Below the pieces are notes generated by a model. It was not told the origin of the DNA. It made no database searches and worked only from the letters and a program-made list of their open reading frames with translations. Both the position numbers and the translations under genes were made by a program. A DNA stretch of 64,000 bases from Fidelibacterota bacterium. GTDB taxonomy: Bacteria > Pseudomonadota > Alphaproteobacteria > Rhodospirillales > Rhodospirillaceae. This document shows, in pieces, positions 26,080 through 34,885 of this stretch; within the stretch, counting starts at the first letter, position 1, and each line of letters begins with the position of its first letter. Location: assembly GCA_947472795.1 (NCBI GenBank), contig CANJBL010000001.1, positions 62,001-126,000 of the forward strand, written 5' to 3'.

Positions 26080-27953
26080 AGAAATCCCCCCGCCTGGCGA
26101 TGCCAAAGCCGGGCGTAAGTTCCATTCATGGCAAGCAGCGCGGCGTGCGTGCCCTGCTCAGTGATGGCGCCGTTCTCCAGCACAATGATGCGATCAAGAT
26201 GCATGATCGTGGATAGCCTGTGCGCCACGGCGATGACCGTTCGCCCGTACATCAACTTCAGCAGACCGTCTTGGATCAGATGTTCGGCCTCGCTGTCCAA
26301 GGATGATGTCGCTTCATCGAGGATCAGGATTGGTGCGTTTTTCAAGAAAGCACGTGCAATGGCGACACGCTGGCGCTCGCCACCGGAAAGCTTCATGCCC
26401 TTCTCGCCCACGACCGCGTCATAACCACCCGGGCGCTGCGCGATGAAGTCGTGGCAGTGCGCGAGCTTTGCCGCGGCGATCATCTCCGCGTCCGTGGCGT
26501 TGAGCCGGCCATAGACAATATTGTCGCGCACGGACCGGTGAAAAACGCTGGGCGTCTGGGCGACTTCCGCCATGGCTTCGTGCAAGGAATCCCACGTGAC
26601 GGCGGCGACATCCTGACCGTCGATGAAAATCTCGCCCTCTTGTAATGGGAACTGGCGGCGCAGGATGCGCAAAAGCGTGCTTTTGCCCGCACCCGAGGGT
26701 CCTACGAGCCCGATCTTCTCACCCGGGGCGATGGCGATGTTGAGGTGATCAAAGACGCGCGTACCGTCGGGATAATGGAACGAGACATCGCGCACGTGCA
26801 CACCGCCGCCCGTCACGTGCAAGGGCTGTGCGCCGGGCTGATCGACGATCTCGTGCGGTTTGGTGATGGTCTCCAAACTGTCAGTGAGCGTGCCGAGTTC
26901 TCCGAAAAACACGAGTAGATTATCGCCCAACACATTGACGTTGCCCGAGATGAGCAGGCTCAAGGACATGAGCATGGTGAATGTACCGACGGAAATATGC
27001 GCCGCCATGGCCTCGGTGAAGGCCCACCACACCACAACGAGCAGGAACACCACACTGACCGCGTGCAAGGCCATGCGCATGCGGAACATCACGACACGCA
27101 ATTCCACACCGGCTTCGTATTCCCGGCCCGCAAAAGGCGCCAGCGTCGCGCGTTCCGCCATGCGGCCTGCAAAGACCCGCACGAGATCCCAGTTGTTGAG
27201 GGAATCCACAAGGCGGCCGGCATATTTCGTGGCGGCGACGGAGTTGGCCTTGGCGTATTTACGACAGCTTTGCGCCATACCCGCAGCGACGACGATAAAC
27301 ACCACGGCGAAGGCGGCGAAGAGCAGCAGGAATTGTGGTGCCTGGCGCGACACCAGAATCGCCGAGACAATGAACAGCACGGTAAGTCGCGGCAGTGTGG
27401 AAATCAGATAGTCAATAATGGCGGTGGCTGCTGTGGAAGCATTGCGCACTTTCGACGACAGCGCGCCGGAAAGCTGGTCCAGAAAGAAGCGGGGCGCGTG
27501 GCCGTGGACATAAACGAAAAGCTCGTCCTGGATGTGGCGGCGCAGGCGCAGCATGTTGGTGGTCGTGGTGAGCGTATGCACGCGCGAAAGCACCGGGCCC
27601 AGAAGCCAGATGGCGCAGAGCACACTGAACCACGTGAGCGCCTGATGGTCGGTGAGTGCCGCGGCTCCGCCCGCCTGCGCCACCGCCGCGAGGGCATTGA
27701 CCAGCGCACCCAAGGCATACGGCTGCAGGTTGTCGACCAAAGCGCCAACGAGCGCGAAGGCGATGATGCCGATCACGCGCCAGTCGCCGTTGCGGCGCAC
27801 TTGCGCCCAGATGAAATGGAACGGGGTGCTGGGCGGCCCGGGCGGCGATACCACGGATGCGGAGCGAGCAGTGAAGGTCGCGGGTGAACGGGATTCGTCA
27901 GGCATCAGCAATTTTGCGGATGAAAGCCCGGTGCTGGCAAGAGTCTCGTGCAC
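26076..27953 (-). CDS. ABC exporter (fused permease-ATPase)
   Basis: A 625-residue half-transporter of the MsbA/lipid-peptide exporter type. Six membrane helices (about residues 60-325) precede the ATPase: Walker A GLVGPSGAGKSTLLRIL, signature LSGGERQRVAIARAF, Walker B ILILDEATSSLD and switch His in IAVAHRLSTIM. It should act as a homodimer. Start is GTG at 27953 or ATG at 27905; the longer form adds 16 polar residues. It is monocistronic and its substrate is not predictable. Confidence 0.88.
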   Translation of the reverse strand: MHETLASTGLSSAKLLMPDESRSPATFTARSASVVSPPGPPSTPFHFIWAQVRRNGDWRVIGIIAFALVGALVDNLQPYALGALVNALAAVAQAGGAAALTDHQALTWFSVLCAIWLLGPVLSRVHTLTTTTNMLRLRRHIQDELFVYVHGHAPRFFLDQLSGALSSKVRNASTAATAIIDYLISTLPRLTVLFIVSAILVSRQAPQFLLLFAAFAVVFIVVAAGMAQSCRKYAKANSVAATKYAGRLVDSLNNWDLVRVFAGRMAERATLAPFAGREYEAGVELRVVMFRMRMALHAVSVVFLLVVVWWAFTEAMAAHISVGTFTMLMSLSLLISGNVNVLGDNLLVFFGELGTLTDSLETITKPHEIVDQPGAQPLHVTGGGVHVRDVSFHYPDGTRVFDHLNIAIAPGEKIGLVGPSGAGKSTLLRILRRQFPLQEGEIFIDGQDVAAVTWDSLHEAMAEVAQTPSVFHRSVRDNIVYGRLNATDAEMIAAAKLAHCHDFIAQRPGGYDAVVGEKGMKLSGGERQRVAIARAFLKNAPILILDEATSSLDSEAEHLIQDGLLKLMYGRTVIAVAHRLSTIMHLDRIIVLENGAITEQGTHAALLAMNGTYARLWHRQAGGFL

Positions 27954-27972
27954 CCCAGATGAAGAGCAGCAT

Positions 27973-28002
27973 AAAAGAAAAAGGCCGGGAGTGACCCGGC
28001 CT
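27973..28002 (-). terminator. intrinsic terminator of the CHRD gene
   Basis: AGGCCGGG (27982-27989) pairs with CCCGGCCT (27995-28002) around a five-base loop. On the minus strand the hairpin is followed by a uridine-rich tract (TTTTCTTTT, complement of 27973-27981), about 38 bases past the CHRD stop. A textbook intrinsic terminator. Confidence 0.9.
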
Positions 28003-28039
28003 CTTTCAAGAAAAGCCTACGCCCTTACTTGTGGACGAC

Positions 28040-28480
28040 TTATTTATGTACAATCTGGGCGCGGATCTCACCGCCCTTATTAGCTGCGGTGTGAACGTTG
28101 ACATAGTCCTTGCCGGCCAAGATGTCGGCGAGCTGAGCATCTGTCAGAGTTGCCTTACCTTCGATGGGACTCTTCGGCGAGGAGCCTTGCGGCACCAGCG
28201 CGGCAACGACGCCGGCATTGGCACCGGCAGCCGCCGGACCATGAATATGGGCCGCGGTGGCTTCACCGGTCAGACCTTCGTAGGTCACCTTCCAGCTCAC
28301 TTCCTTGGTGGCATCGTTTACGGTGATCTCGGCGGTGCCTTTGCCGGTGGATGTGTTGGCAGGCACTTCCTGGGCGCTGGTGAGATCAACCTTGAACTTG
28401 TGTTCGGCAGCGTTTGCGCTCGCGAAAGTCAGTCCAGCGGCGATCAAAGAGCCGGCGGCGATACGAAACAATGTGGTCAT
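28040..28480 (-). CDS. secreted CHRD-domain protein
   Basis: A 146-residue protein: a signal peptide (cleavage after ANAA, about residue 25) and one CHRD domain of the type found in chordin. Motifs are LTSAQEVPA near the N-terminus of the mature protein, TAAHIHGPAAAGANAGVVAAL, and YVNVHTAANKGGEIRAQI at the end. Bacterial CHRD proteins are periplasmic or extracellular and mostly uncharacterised; conserved histidines suggest metal binding. Shine-Dalgarno AGGAGGAGG is strong and a terminator follows, so it is a well-expressed single-gene unit. Confidence 0.9.
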   Translation of the reverse strand: MTTLFRIAAGSLIAAGLTFASANAAEHKFKVDLTSAQEVPANTSTGKGTAEITVNDATKEVSWKVTYEGLTGEATAAHIHGPAAAGANAGVVAALVPQGSSPKSPIEGKATLTDAQLADILAGKDYVNVHTAANKGGEIRAQIVHK

Positions 28481-28721
28481 TGAATCCTCCTCCTGAATGC
28501 GTCAAAACGGATGGGTGGGCCTTTTTTGGGGTGCTCAAAGGCGCCGGAAGGATAGTCCCTTGGACAAGCCTGTCCAGTGAATCCATGCTTGCAGGTTGAA
28601 GTTAGAGCAATCAGGTCGTTGAAATTAATGTGCAATAAAGGGGAACAAACGGTGCGGAGCGCGCATGTCTTGATTCTCCTTCTCGTGCCCCACAAGCGCT
28701 TGCGCTGATCAGGTCCTTTCG

Positions 28722-30806
28722 GTGTCCATCGCGACGCAAGACATCCAAGCGGCGATACAAGTCCTGTTGAATGGCTTGGCGGGATGCAAATCTTCCGACC
28801 AGACCGGCCAACTGATTTTCAAAGTGCATCAGTTTATCGGCGGGCTGGATCCGGCCGATGCAACTCACGTGCTTCTGGCACGCCCTCTTGTTGAAGCTAT
28901 GCTGAACAGCATCTTTGCGCGCATCCCGGAAAACATAAACGGCGTGGCGAGCACATCCGTGATGGCCTTTTTGGCCGCTCCCACCCTCAACGAGACGTGG
29001 CTTTCGCCCGCTGTCCCGCAAGCCCGCTGGCAAGACATGCACCACAACTTGATGACGGAAGCCGCGCGGCGCCCCACGGACTTCGCGGTGATCTTTCTTC
29101 TCATTGTCTGCGAGGGAATGCTTCTCGGTCCAAAGGGCGCTTTGGTCAAATTCATGGATCGTCTGTCCTATGTGAATTTTGAAACGACGCCCGATACGGC
29201 CGGGCGCCTGGGCAAGCTCGGCAGCGGCTTCATGATGTTCGGCTGGCTGGATCAGCCGTTTCCCGAGCTCACCGAAAAACTGGAAGCCGCGACGCAGCGG
29301 CAAATCGGTTTTGGTTCATCGGCCTTTAATGAATTCGTGAGGAAGACGCTCGCCATGTGGCGGTTCGATGTCAGCATGAGCGCGGCCTGGCTCGATTTTC
29401 TGACACACGCGCTTATGGTGCCTGCCCTCAAAGCCGCAGCACACGATACTGCGCTCGCCGAATTGGCGCTCCACTTAGATGAATTGCTGTACCTGGTCCC
29501 GCTGAAAAAGACCGAAACGCAAGCGGCCTTCAAAAACCTATATGCAACGATCGGTCCGCTTTTGACGGCGGCCGGCGAACAATTCGGGCGCGCGCATCCC
29601 ATGCCGCCGCGCGCCCTTCGTCCGGCCCATGAGCGGGTTCGGGTCGCATTTTTTCTCTGGGGCGATTTCACGACAGCGCACGCCGCTGCTCTCTTCCTGC
29701 TTTTGCGCGCCATGAATAAACTGGACTCCTGTCCGCTTCAGCTTTTCGTTCTGGTCGTGGACCGGCCCGGCGGCAATCTTCAGTATCTTCTTGATGCCGT
29801 CGCGAATTTGAATGTGACTGTGCGTTGGCCGGATATGCCAAAGACAACGGTTGCGGATGATATCCTCTGGATGCGCCGCCAGGCGGCCGCGGATGATATC
29901 GATAGCGTCATCTTTGTCTCGGTCACGATGATGGTGTGTTTCATGGCGGGGCTGGGACTTGCCCCCGTGCACACGTGGTGGACCTTAAAATACCACGACC
30001 TCTACGTGCCCCAGATCCAAGGCTATCTCGCCCTCGGTCTTTTTGGTCGGCTGAAGCTCGATCTCGGCCCCAACTGGACGATTGCCGATGTCTGCACGCC
30101 CGAGCTTACGGACCTTTCATTAGCGCCCGAAGCACGGCACCTCGCCCATGAGTATTCGGAAGGTGGCAAATACGTTCTGCTAGGGTGCATGGGGCGCTCC
30201 GAGAAACTTGTGGATCCTCGGTACGGCAGATCCTTGGCCCGCATTCTTCGCGCCTGTCCCGATGCCAAGTTCCTCTATACTGGCCGAACCCAGCGCCCGG
30301 AATTCACCCGCATTCTCGCTGAGGAAGGGATAACTGACCGTTGCCATTTCATCGGCTGGATCAATACAAAACTCTATGCCCAGGTGCTGGATGTTCAGGT
30401 TGACTCTTTCCCTTTTGCCTCTGGCATCACCACCATGGAGATGATGGCGGTGGGACGGCCAGCGGTGACACTATTGACGCCTGAATCAATGGAAACATCG
30501 GCGGCCACGTACTTCGTGCCGGTCTATCGCGGGGAAATCGGCGGCGCCGAAGACCAAGCCTTTGTCCAGAACCTCTTCAGGGACGACGAAGGGCCCGGGC
30601 TGTTTCCTTTTGCTGAAACCATCGAGATGTACGAAAACCTCGCCATTCGTCTTACAAAGAGTGCAGATTTGCGCGCGCGCGTTGGCGCCGCTTGCCGTGC
30701 ATTTATTGAACGCTATATGAGGAATGAAGCGCGCCACGCGCACTCCATGGGGCAGGAGATCATGAAAATCATCCACGGCCCCCAGCACCCCGGCGGGCCA
30801 TCTTAG
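28722..30806 (+). CDS. GT41/HMW1C-like GT-B glycosyltransferase, tandem copy 1
   Basis: A 694-residue protein. Residues 1-300 are helical without clear repeats. From about 305 (VRVAFFLWGDFTTAHAAAL) to the end there is a GT-B glycosyltransferase with two Rossmann halves; the C-terminal half has KYVLLGCMG, KFLYTGRTQRPEF, HFIGWINTKLYAQVLDVQVD and SFPFASGITTMEMMAVGRPA, resembling the UDP-sugar site of GT41 (OGT/SPINDLY) and HMW1C enzymes. No signal or membrane segment, so it is cytoplasmic. GTG start. It is paralogous to the next GT gene, about 83 % identical by eye over the ~136 residues around the active site and much less in the N-terminus. Acceptor unknown. Confidence 0.75.
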   Translation: MSIATQDIQAAIQVLLNGLAGCKSSDQTGQLIFKVHQFIGGLDPADATHVLLARPLVEAMLNSIFARIPENINGVASTSVMAFLAAPTLNETWLSPAVPQARWQDMHHNLMTEAARRPTDFAVIFLLIVCEGMLLGPKGALVKFMDRLSYVNFETTPDTAGRLGKLGSGFMMFGWLDQPFPELTEKLEAATQRQIGFGSSAFNEFVRKTLAMWRFDVSMSAAWLDFLTHALMVPALKAAAHDTALAELALHLDELLYLVPLKKTETQAAFKNLYATIGPLLTAAGEQFGRAHPMPPRALRPAHERVRVAFFLWGDFTTAHAAALFLLLRAMNKLDSCPLQLFVLVVDRPGGNLQYLLDAVANLNVTVRWPDMPKTTVADDILWMRRQAAADDIDSVIFVSVTMMVCFMAGLGLAPVHTWWTLKYHDLYVPQIQGYLALGLFGRLKLDLGPNWTIADVCTPELTDLSLAPEARHLAHEYSEGGKYVLLGCMGRSEKLVDPRYGRSLARILRACPDAKFLYTGRTQRPEFTRILAEEGITDRCHFIGWINTKLYAQVLDVQVDSFPFASGITTMEMMAVGRPAVTLLTPESMETSAATYFVPVYRGEIGGAEDQAFVQNLFRDDEGPGLFPFAETIEMYENLAIRLTKSADLRARVGAACRAFIERYMRNEARHAHSMGQEIMKIIHGPQHPGGPS

Positions 30807-30810
30807 AATC

Positions 30811-30921
30811 ATGTGTGGCATTACCGCCTTTCTGAATTATCTTCCGTCGCGCCTGTGCCATGTGGACCATCGGCGCCGGTCCATCATTAACCGAACCACC
30901 TACCGCAAGCGCTTGGGCTGA
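30811..30921 (+). pseudogene. internally deleted remnant of the asnB 5' end
   Basis: A 36-codon open frame begins MCGITAFLNYLPSR, matching the first 14 residues of the intact AsnB at 33023 (MCGIAGFLNFLPSR). It then jumps to CHVDHRRRSIIN, which matches AsnB residues CHLGHRRLSIID; about 33 codons are missing between. Both the remnant and the intact asnB lie four bases after a GT stop codon. After the remnant, CAAGCGCTTG-x-GCTGA leads into the second GT gene and also occurs just before the first GT gene. It is the scar of a tandem GT-asnB duplication; whether the 36-residue peptide is made is unknown. Confidence 0.88.
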
Positions 30922-30933
30922 CGAGGATCATTC

Positions 30934-33018
30934 GTGTCGACTGAAATGCAAAAGACCGCGGCCGAGATCGAGACGCTTTTGCAGGATTTGGCAACGAGCA
31001 GGAACGCCGAACAGATCAACCAGCTTGCTTTCAAATCTTATCAGGTGATCTCCAGCCTGGATCCGGCTGTAGAGGCTCACAGGCTTCACGCCCAGCCGCT
31101 GGCGGAGCTTGTATTGGATCGCATTCTTTTGCTCGTTACCGAAGGCATGAAAGGTGGCAACATCGTCGTTGCTTTAACTTTCCTTGCCGGGCCAACCATC
31201 AAGGATCGGTGGCTTCATCAGGTCCCATCTCTCACCGCCTGGCAGAACTTGTACACCACTGCCCTGGATGAGATTTCGCGGCGACCCTCCGATTTCGGCG
31301 TTCTGCTGCTACTGCTGACATGCGAAGGCCTTCTCTTCGGCCGTGATCAGGCTTTAACGAAATTCTCTGATCGCCTGTCGCAGGTGAACTTTGTGACATC
31401 CCCCGAGATCGTCGCCCCCCTCAACGCGCTCGGCAACGGCTTCTCGCTTTTTGGATGGATGGATGACCCTTCCCCGGAGTTCGGTAGGAGCTTGGAAGCA
31501 GGCGTTGAGCGCCAGATTGGGTTTGGTCCGGTGTCATTCTCGCATTTCCTGTACAATGTACTCACGATGTGGCGCTTGGACGTCAACTCGAGCTCCGCCT
31601 GGCTCGCATGCCTGACCCAATATTTGGCAGCGCCTGCCCTCAAGGTATCAGCCGAGCACGCCAGCCTTTCGGATTTGGTCCTCTATCTCGACCGACTGAT
31701 GTATCTCGTCAATCTCAAGAAGATCGATACCGCCGCCAACTTCAAGGCTCTGTACGCCACCATCGGGCCGCTGCTGGCAGCGGCCGGAGAACGGCTTGCG
31801 CGCGCGCACCCTCTGCCGCAGCGTACGGCGCGCGCCGCGCACGAACGCCCGCGTATAGGGTTTTTCATCTGGGGCGATTTCACGACGGCGCATGCCAGTG
31901 CGCTGCTCCTGCTTCTGCGCGCTGTGCATAGGCTCGATCCGTGTCCGCTCCAGCTTTATGTCCTTGTGCTCGACCGGCCCGGTGCCAATCTTCAATATCT
32001 TCTTGATGCCGTGGCAGACCTGGACGTCGCGGTGCGCTGGCAGCAAACGCCCACGACCAGCGTCACCGACGACATCCTGTGGATGCGCCGGCAAGCCGCG
32101 GAAGACGAACTCGACGGCTTTGTCTTCATTTCCGTCACCATGATGATGTGCTTCATGGCCGGATTGGGAATGGCGCCCGTTCACATTTGGTGGACACTCA
32201 AGTATCACGATCTTTATCTGCCCCAAATCCAAGGCTACCTGGCGCAAGGTCTTTTCGGCCGGTTGAAATTGCAGCTCGGTGCGAATTGGACCATTGCTGA
32301 AGTTTGCGTCCCGGAATTGACCGATCTTTCGCTGGCGCCCGAAGCAGCGCGACTGGCTCATGAACATTCGGAAGGGGGCAAGTACGTTCTGCTGGGCTGC
32401 ATGGGGCGCGCCGAAAAGATCATCGATCCGCGTTATGGCAAGTCACTGGCGCGTATTCTGCGGGCCTGCCCACAGGCCAAATTCCTTTACACCGGACGCG
32501 GGCAACGTCCCGAATTCCTGCGGATGATGGAGGAGGAAGGTATCGCCGACCGCTGCCATTTCATTGGGTGGATCAACACCAAGCTTTATGCCCAAGTACT
32601 GGACGTGCAGGTTGACTCGTTCCCCTTCGCTTCAGGCATCACCAGCATGCAAATGATGGCAGTCGGCCGGCCCGTGGTGACGATGATCACGGCGGAGTCC
32701 ATGGAAACGTCGGCGGCCACCTACTTCGTGCCGGTTCATCACGGCGAAATCGGCACGGCGGAAGACCAGGCATTTGTGCGCATACTCTTTACGGATGATG
32801 ACGGATCTTCGATTTTCCCCTTCCTTGAGACGGCGGACGCCTATGAAGCCCTCACCATCCGTCTTGCGCACGACGCCCGCCTGCGCTCTCGCATCGGCGC
32901 CGGTTGCCGCGCCTTTATCGAGCGGTATATGAGAAACGAAGAACGCTACGCACGCTCGGCGGCGCACGAGCTCACGAGCATCGTGACGCGCATGCAGCAT
33001 CCTAGCCCGGAACACTAA
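30934..33018 (+). CDS. GT41/HMW1C-like GT-B glycosyltransferase, tandem copy 2
   Basis: A second 694-residue protein of the same architecture as the gene ending at 30806: a diverged helical N-terminal region (1-300) and a strongly conserved GT-B domain with PRIGFFIWGDFTTAHASAL, KFLYTGRGQRPEF, HFIGWINTKLYAQVLDVQVD and SFPFASGITSMQMMAVGRPV. GTG start with GAGG nine bases upstream; the leader resembles that of copy 1. It is followed four bases later by intact asnB, so the two are probably translated together. Conserved catalytic half with drifting N-terminus suggests the copies now recognise different acceptors. Confidence 0.75.
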   Translation: MSTEMQKTAAEIETLLQDLATSRNAEQINQLAFKSYQVISSLDPAVEAHRLHAQPLAELVLDRILLLVTEGMKGGNIVVALTFLAGPTIKDRWLHQVPSLTAWQNLYTTALDEISRRPSDFGVLLLLLTCEGLLFGRDQALTKFSDRLSQVNFVTSPEIVAPLNALGNGFSLFGWMDDPSPEFGRSLEAGVERQIGFGPVSFSHFLYNVLTMWRLDVNSSSAWLACLTQYLAAPALKVSAEHASLSDLVLYLDRLMYLVNLKKIDTAANFKALYATIGPLLAAAGERLARAHPLPQRTARAAHERPRIGFFIWGDFTTAHASALLLLLRAVHRLDPCPLQLYVLVLDRPGANLQYLLDAVADLDVAVRWQQTPTTSVTDDILWMRRQAAEDELDGFVFISVTMMMCFMAGLGMAPVHIWWTLKYHDLYLPQIQGYLAQGLFGRLKLQLGANWTIAEVCVPELTDLSLAPEAARLAHEHSEGGKYVLLGCMGRAEKIIDPRYGKSLARILRACPQAKFLYTGRGQRPEFLRMMEEEGIADRCHFIGWINTKLYAQVLDVQVDSFPFASGITSMQMMAVGRPVVTMITAESMETSAATYFVPVHHGEIGTAEDQAFVRILFTDDDGSSIFPFLETADAYEALTIRLAHDARLRSRIGAGCRAFIERYMRNEERYARSAAHELTSIVTRMQHPSPEH

Positions 33019-33022
33019 CATC

Positions 33023-34825
33023 ATGTGCGGCATCGCGGGCTTTCTGAACTTTCTTCCGTCGCGCTCTCCGCAGGCGATTCGCGATCTCGTGCTAGCCATG
33101 AATCAGGCCCAAGCCCATCGCGGGCCCGATGCCGACGGTTACTGGGCGGATGCCGAAAATCGCTGTCACCTCGGTCATCGCCGCTTGTCGATCATCGATC
33201 TGTCCACGGCGGCCAACCAGCCGATGCTGGATGAGACCGGCCGCTACGCCATGGCATTCAACGGCGAAATCTACAACTTCAAGGATTTGCGCCGGGACCT
33301 GGAAGCGCGCGGCATTCAGTTCCGCACCCATTCCGATACCGAAGTACTCCTGCGTCTGTTCATCGCGGAGGGTCCCGCCGCCTTCAAGCGCTGCGACGGC
33401 ATGTTCGCCGTGGCGATCTACGACACCCACACCAAAACGCTGACGCTGGCCAGAGACCGCTGCGGCGAGAAGCCCCTGTACGTCGCAACCACGGCCGGGT
33501 TTTTCGCCTTTGCTTCGGAACTGCGCGCGCTGACGGCGCTGCCGGACTTTACCTACGAGATCTCCGAAACCGGCCTCGCACTCTATATGGCGCTCCGCTA
33601 TGTGCCGCCGCCGCGGACTATTTTTGAAGGCATCGGCAAGCTTGAGCCGGGCTGTTTTCTTCAGATCGGGCCCGACGGCGTGCAGCGCCGCGAGCGCTAT
33701 TTCCATTTTCAGATCGACGATGCTCGGGCCGCTGCGCCGCAAGACATCGATGCGTACGCGGAGCAAGTAGAAGCCGCTCTGCAAAGTTCGCTTGAAGCGC
33801 GCCTCAACAGCGATGTGCCATTGGGAGCTTTCCTCTCGAGCGGCGTCGACTCATCCTTGGTGTGCGCCATCCTGGCCAAAAAAATGCAGCGGCCGCTGCA
33901 CACTTATACTGTTGGCTTTGCCGACGATGCACAAAGCGAGGATACAGCGGCACGGGCCATCGCCCGGCACCTCGGCACCCAGCATGAGGATTTTGTTTTT
34001 GGGGCCGCCGACTTCGACGCCATTTGCGGCAAAATCGGCACCCTGCTGGATGAACCCAACGGCGACCGCAGCTGCGTTCCCACGTATCTCCTGTCCCAGT
34101 TCGCGCGCCAGCACGTGAAGGTGGCGATCTCCGGCGACGGCGGCGATGAACTCTTCGCGGGTTATGGGCGGTATATCGCTTTCATGGCACAGACCGCCCA
34201 GACCAAATGGCCTTCGGCGGCGGCCATTCCCCAATATTATTTTTCCGCGGCCTTGCCGGTGTTCCCGTGGCAGGCGATCCAGGATGTAGCACCGGGCGGC
34301 ATGGGCGAAGTTCAGGGCTTCACCGGTTCTTTCGGCAATCTCTTCACAGCGCCGGGCCGCAACATGCTCAACGCGTTGCGCCTGCTGGACTTCGAGACCT
34401 ATATGCCGGGCGCGGTGCTGGCCAAGGTTGACCGCATGAGCATGCAACACGGGCTGGAAGTGCGCACACCTTATCTCTCCCCGGCCCTCATGGCCTTGAG
34501 CAGCACGGCGCCGCTGCCTGCCCTGTTCGACGGCAAGGCGCAAAAAGCGGTGTTGCGCCGCCTCATGGCGAAATATGTGCCGCAGGAATTCGCCTATGCC
34601 CCCAAGAAGGGTTTCGGCATGCCGGCCAGCGTCTTTCTGCAGAATGCGGATCGTGTGCGCGCCGAGATCAATTCCGCCATCGGCGCGCTGGCGCAAAGCT
34701 CCTTCTTTGCCGCGCGCAAAGGCAGTATCGAGAAGCTGGCGGTCTGGGCGGGCCACAACACCAACTCCATCTGGGCGACAATCGTGCTCGGCAAATGGAT
34801 CGAATCCCTTGGGCGGCCCGTCTAG
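33023..34825 (+). CDS. asnB: asparagine synthetase (glutamine-hydrolysing) family protein
   Basis: A 600-residue class II glutamine amidotransferase/synthetase. Cys2 after the initiator Met is the glutaminase nucleophile (MCGIAGFLNF); HRGPDADGYW and AFNGEIYNF complete that domain (about 1-210). The synthetase domain has the PP-loop LSSGVDSSLVCAIL (about 273-286) and SGDGGDELFAGYGRY. Genuine AsnB makes asparagine; homologues in polysaccharide loci amidate sugars or other carboxylates. Here it is embedded among glycosyltransferases, so a glycan-modifying role is as likely as amino acid synthesis. A decayed copy of its 5' end precedes GT copy 2. Confidence 0.88.
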   Translation: MCGIAGFLNFLPSRSPQAIRDLVLAMNQAQAHRGPDADGYWADAENRCHLGHRRLSIIDLSTAANQPMLDETGRYAMAFNGEIYNFKDLRRDLEARGIQFRTHSDTEVLLRLFIAEGPAAFKRCDGMFAVAIYDTHTKTLTLARDRCGEKPLYVATTAGFFAFASELRALTALPDFTYEISETGLALYMALRYVPPPRTIFEGIGKLEPGCFLQIGPDGVQRRERYFHFQIDDARAAAPQDIDAYAEQVEAALQSSLEARLNSDVPLGAFLSSGVDSSLVCAILAKKMQRPLHTYTVGFADDAQSEDTAARAIARHLGTQHEDFVFGAADFDAICGKIGTLLDEPNGDRSCVPTYLLSQFARQHVKVAISGDGGDELFAGYGRYIAFMAQTAQTKWPSAAAIPQYYFSAALPVFPWQAIQDVAPGGMGEVQGFTGSFGNLFTAPGRNMLNALRLLDFETYMPGAVLAKVDRMSMQHGLEVRTPYLSPALMALSSTAPLPALFDGKAQKAVLRRLMAKYVPQEFAYAPKKGFGMPASVFLQNADRVRAEINSAIGALAQSSFFAARKGSIEKLAVWAGHNTNSIWATIVLGKWIESLGRPV

Positions 34826-34885
34826 ACTCACCTAGGTCTAGAATCCCCCGGTGTTTCGGCTTTTCGTAAGGTACCTTCGGCCATC

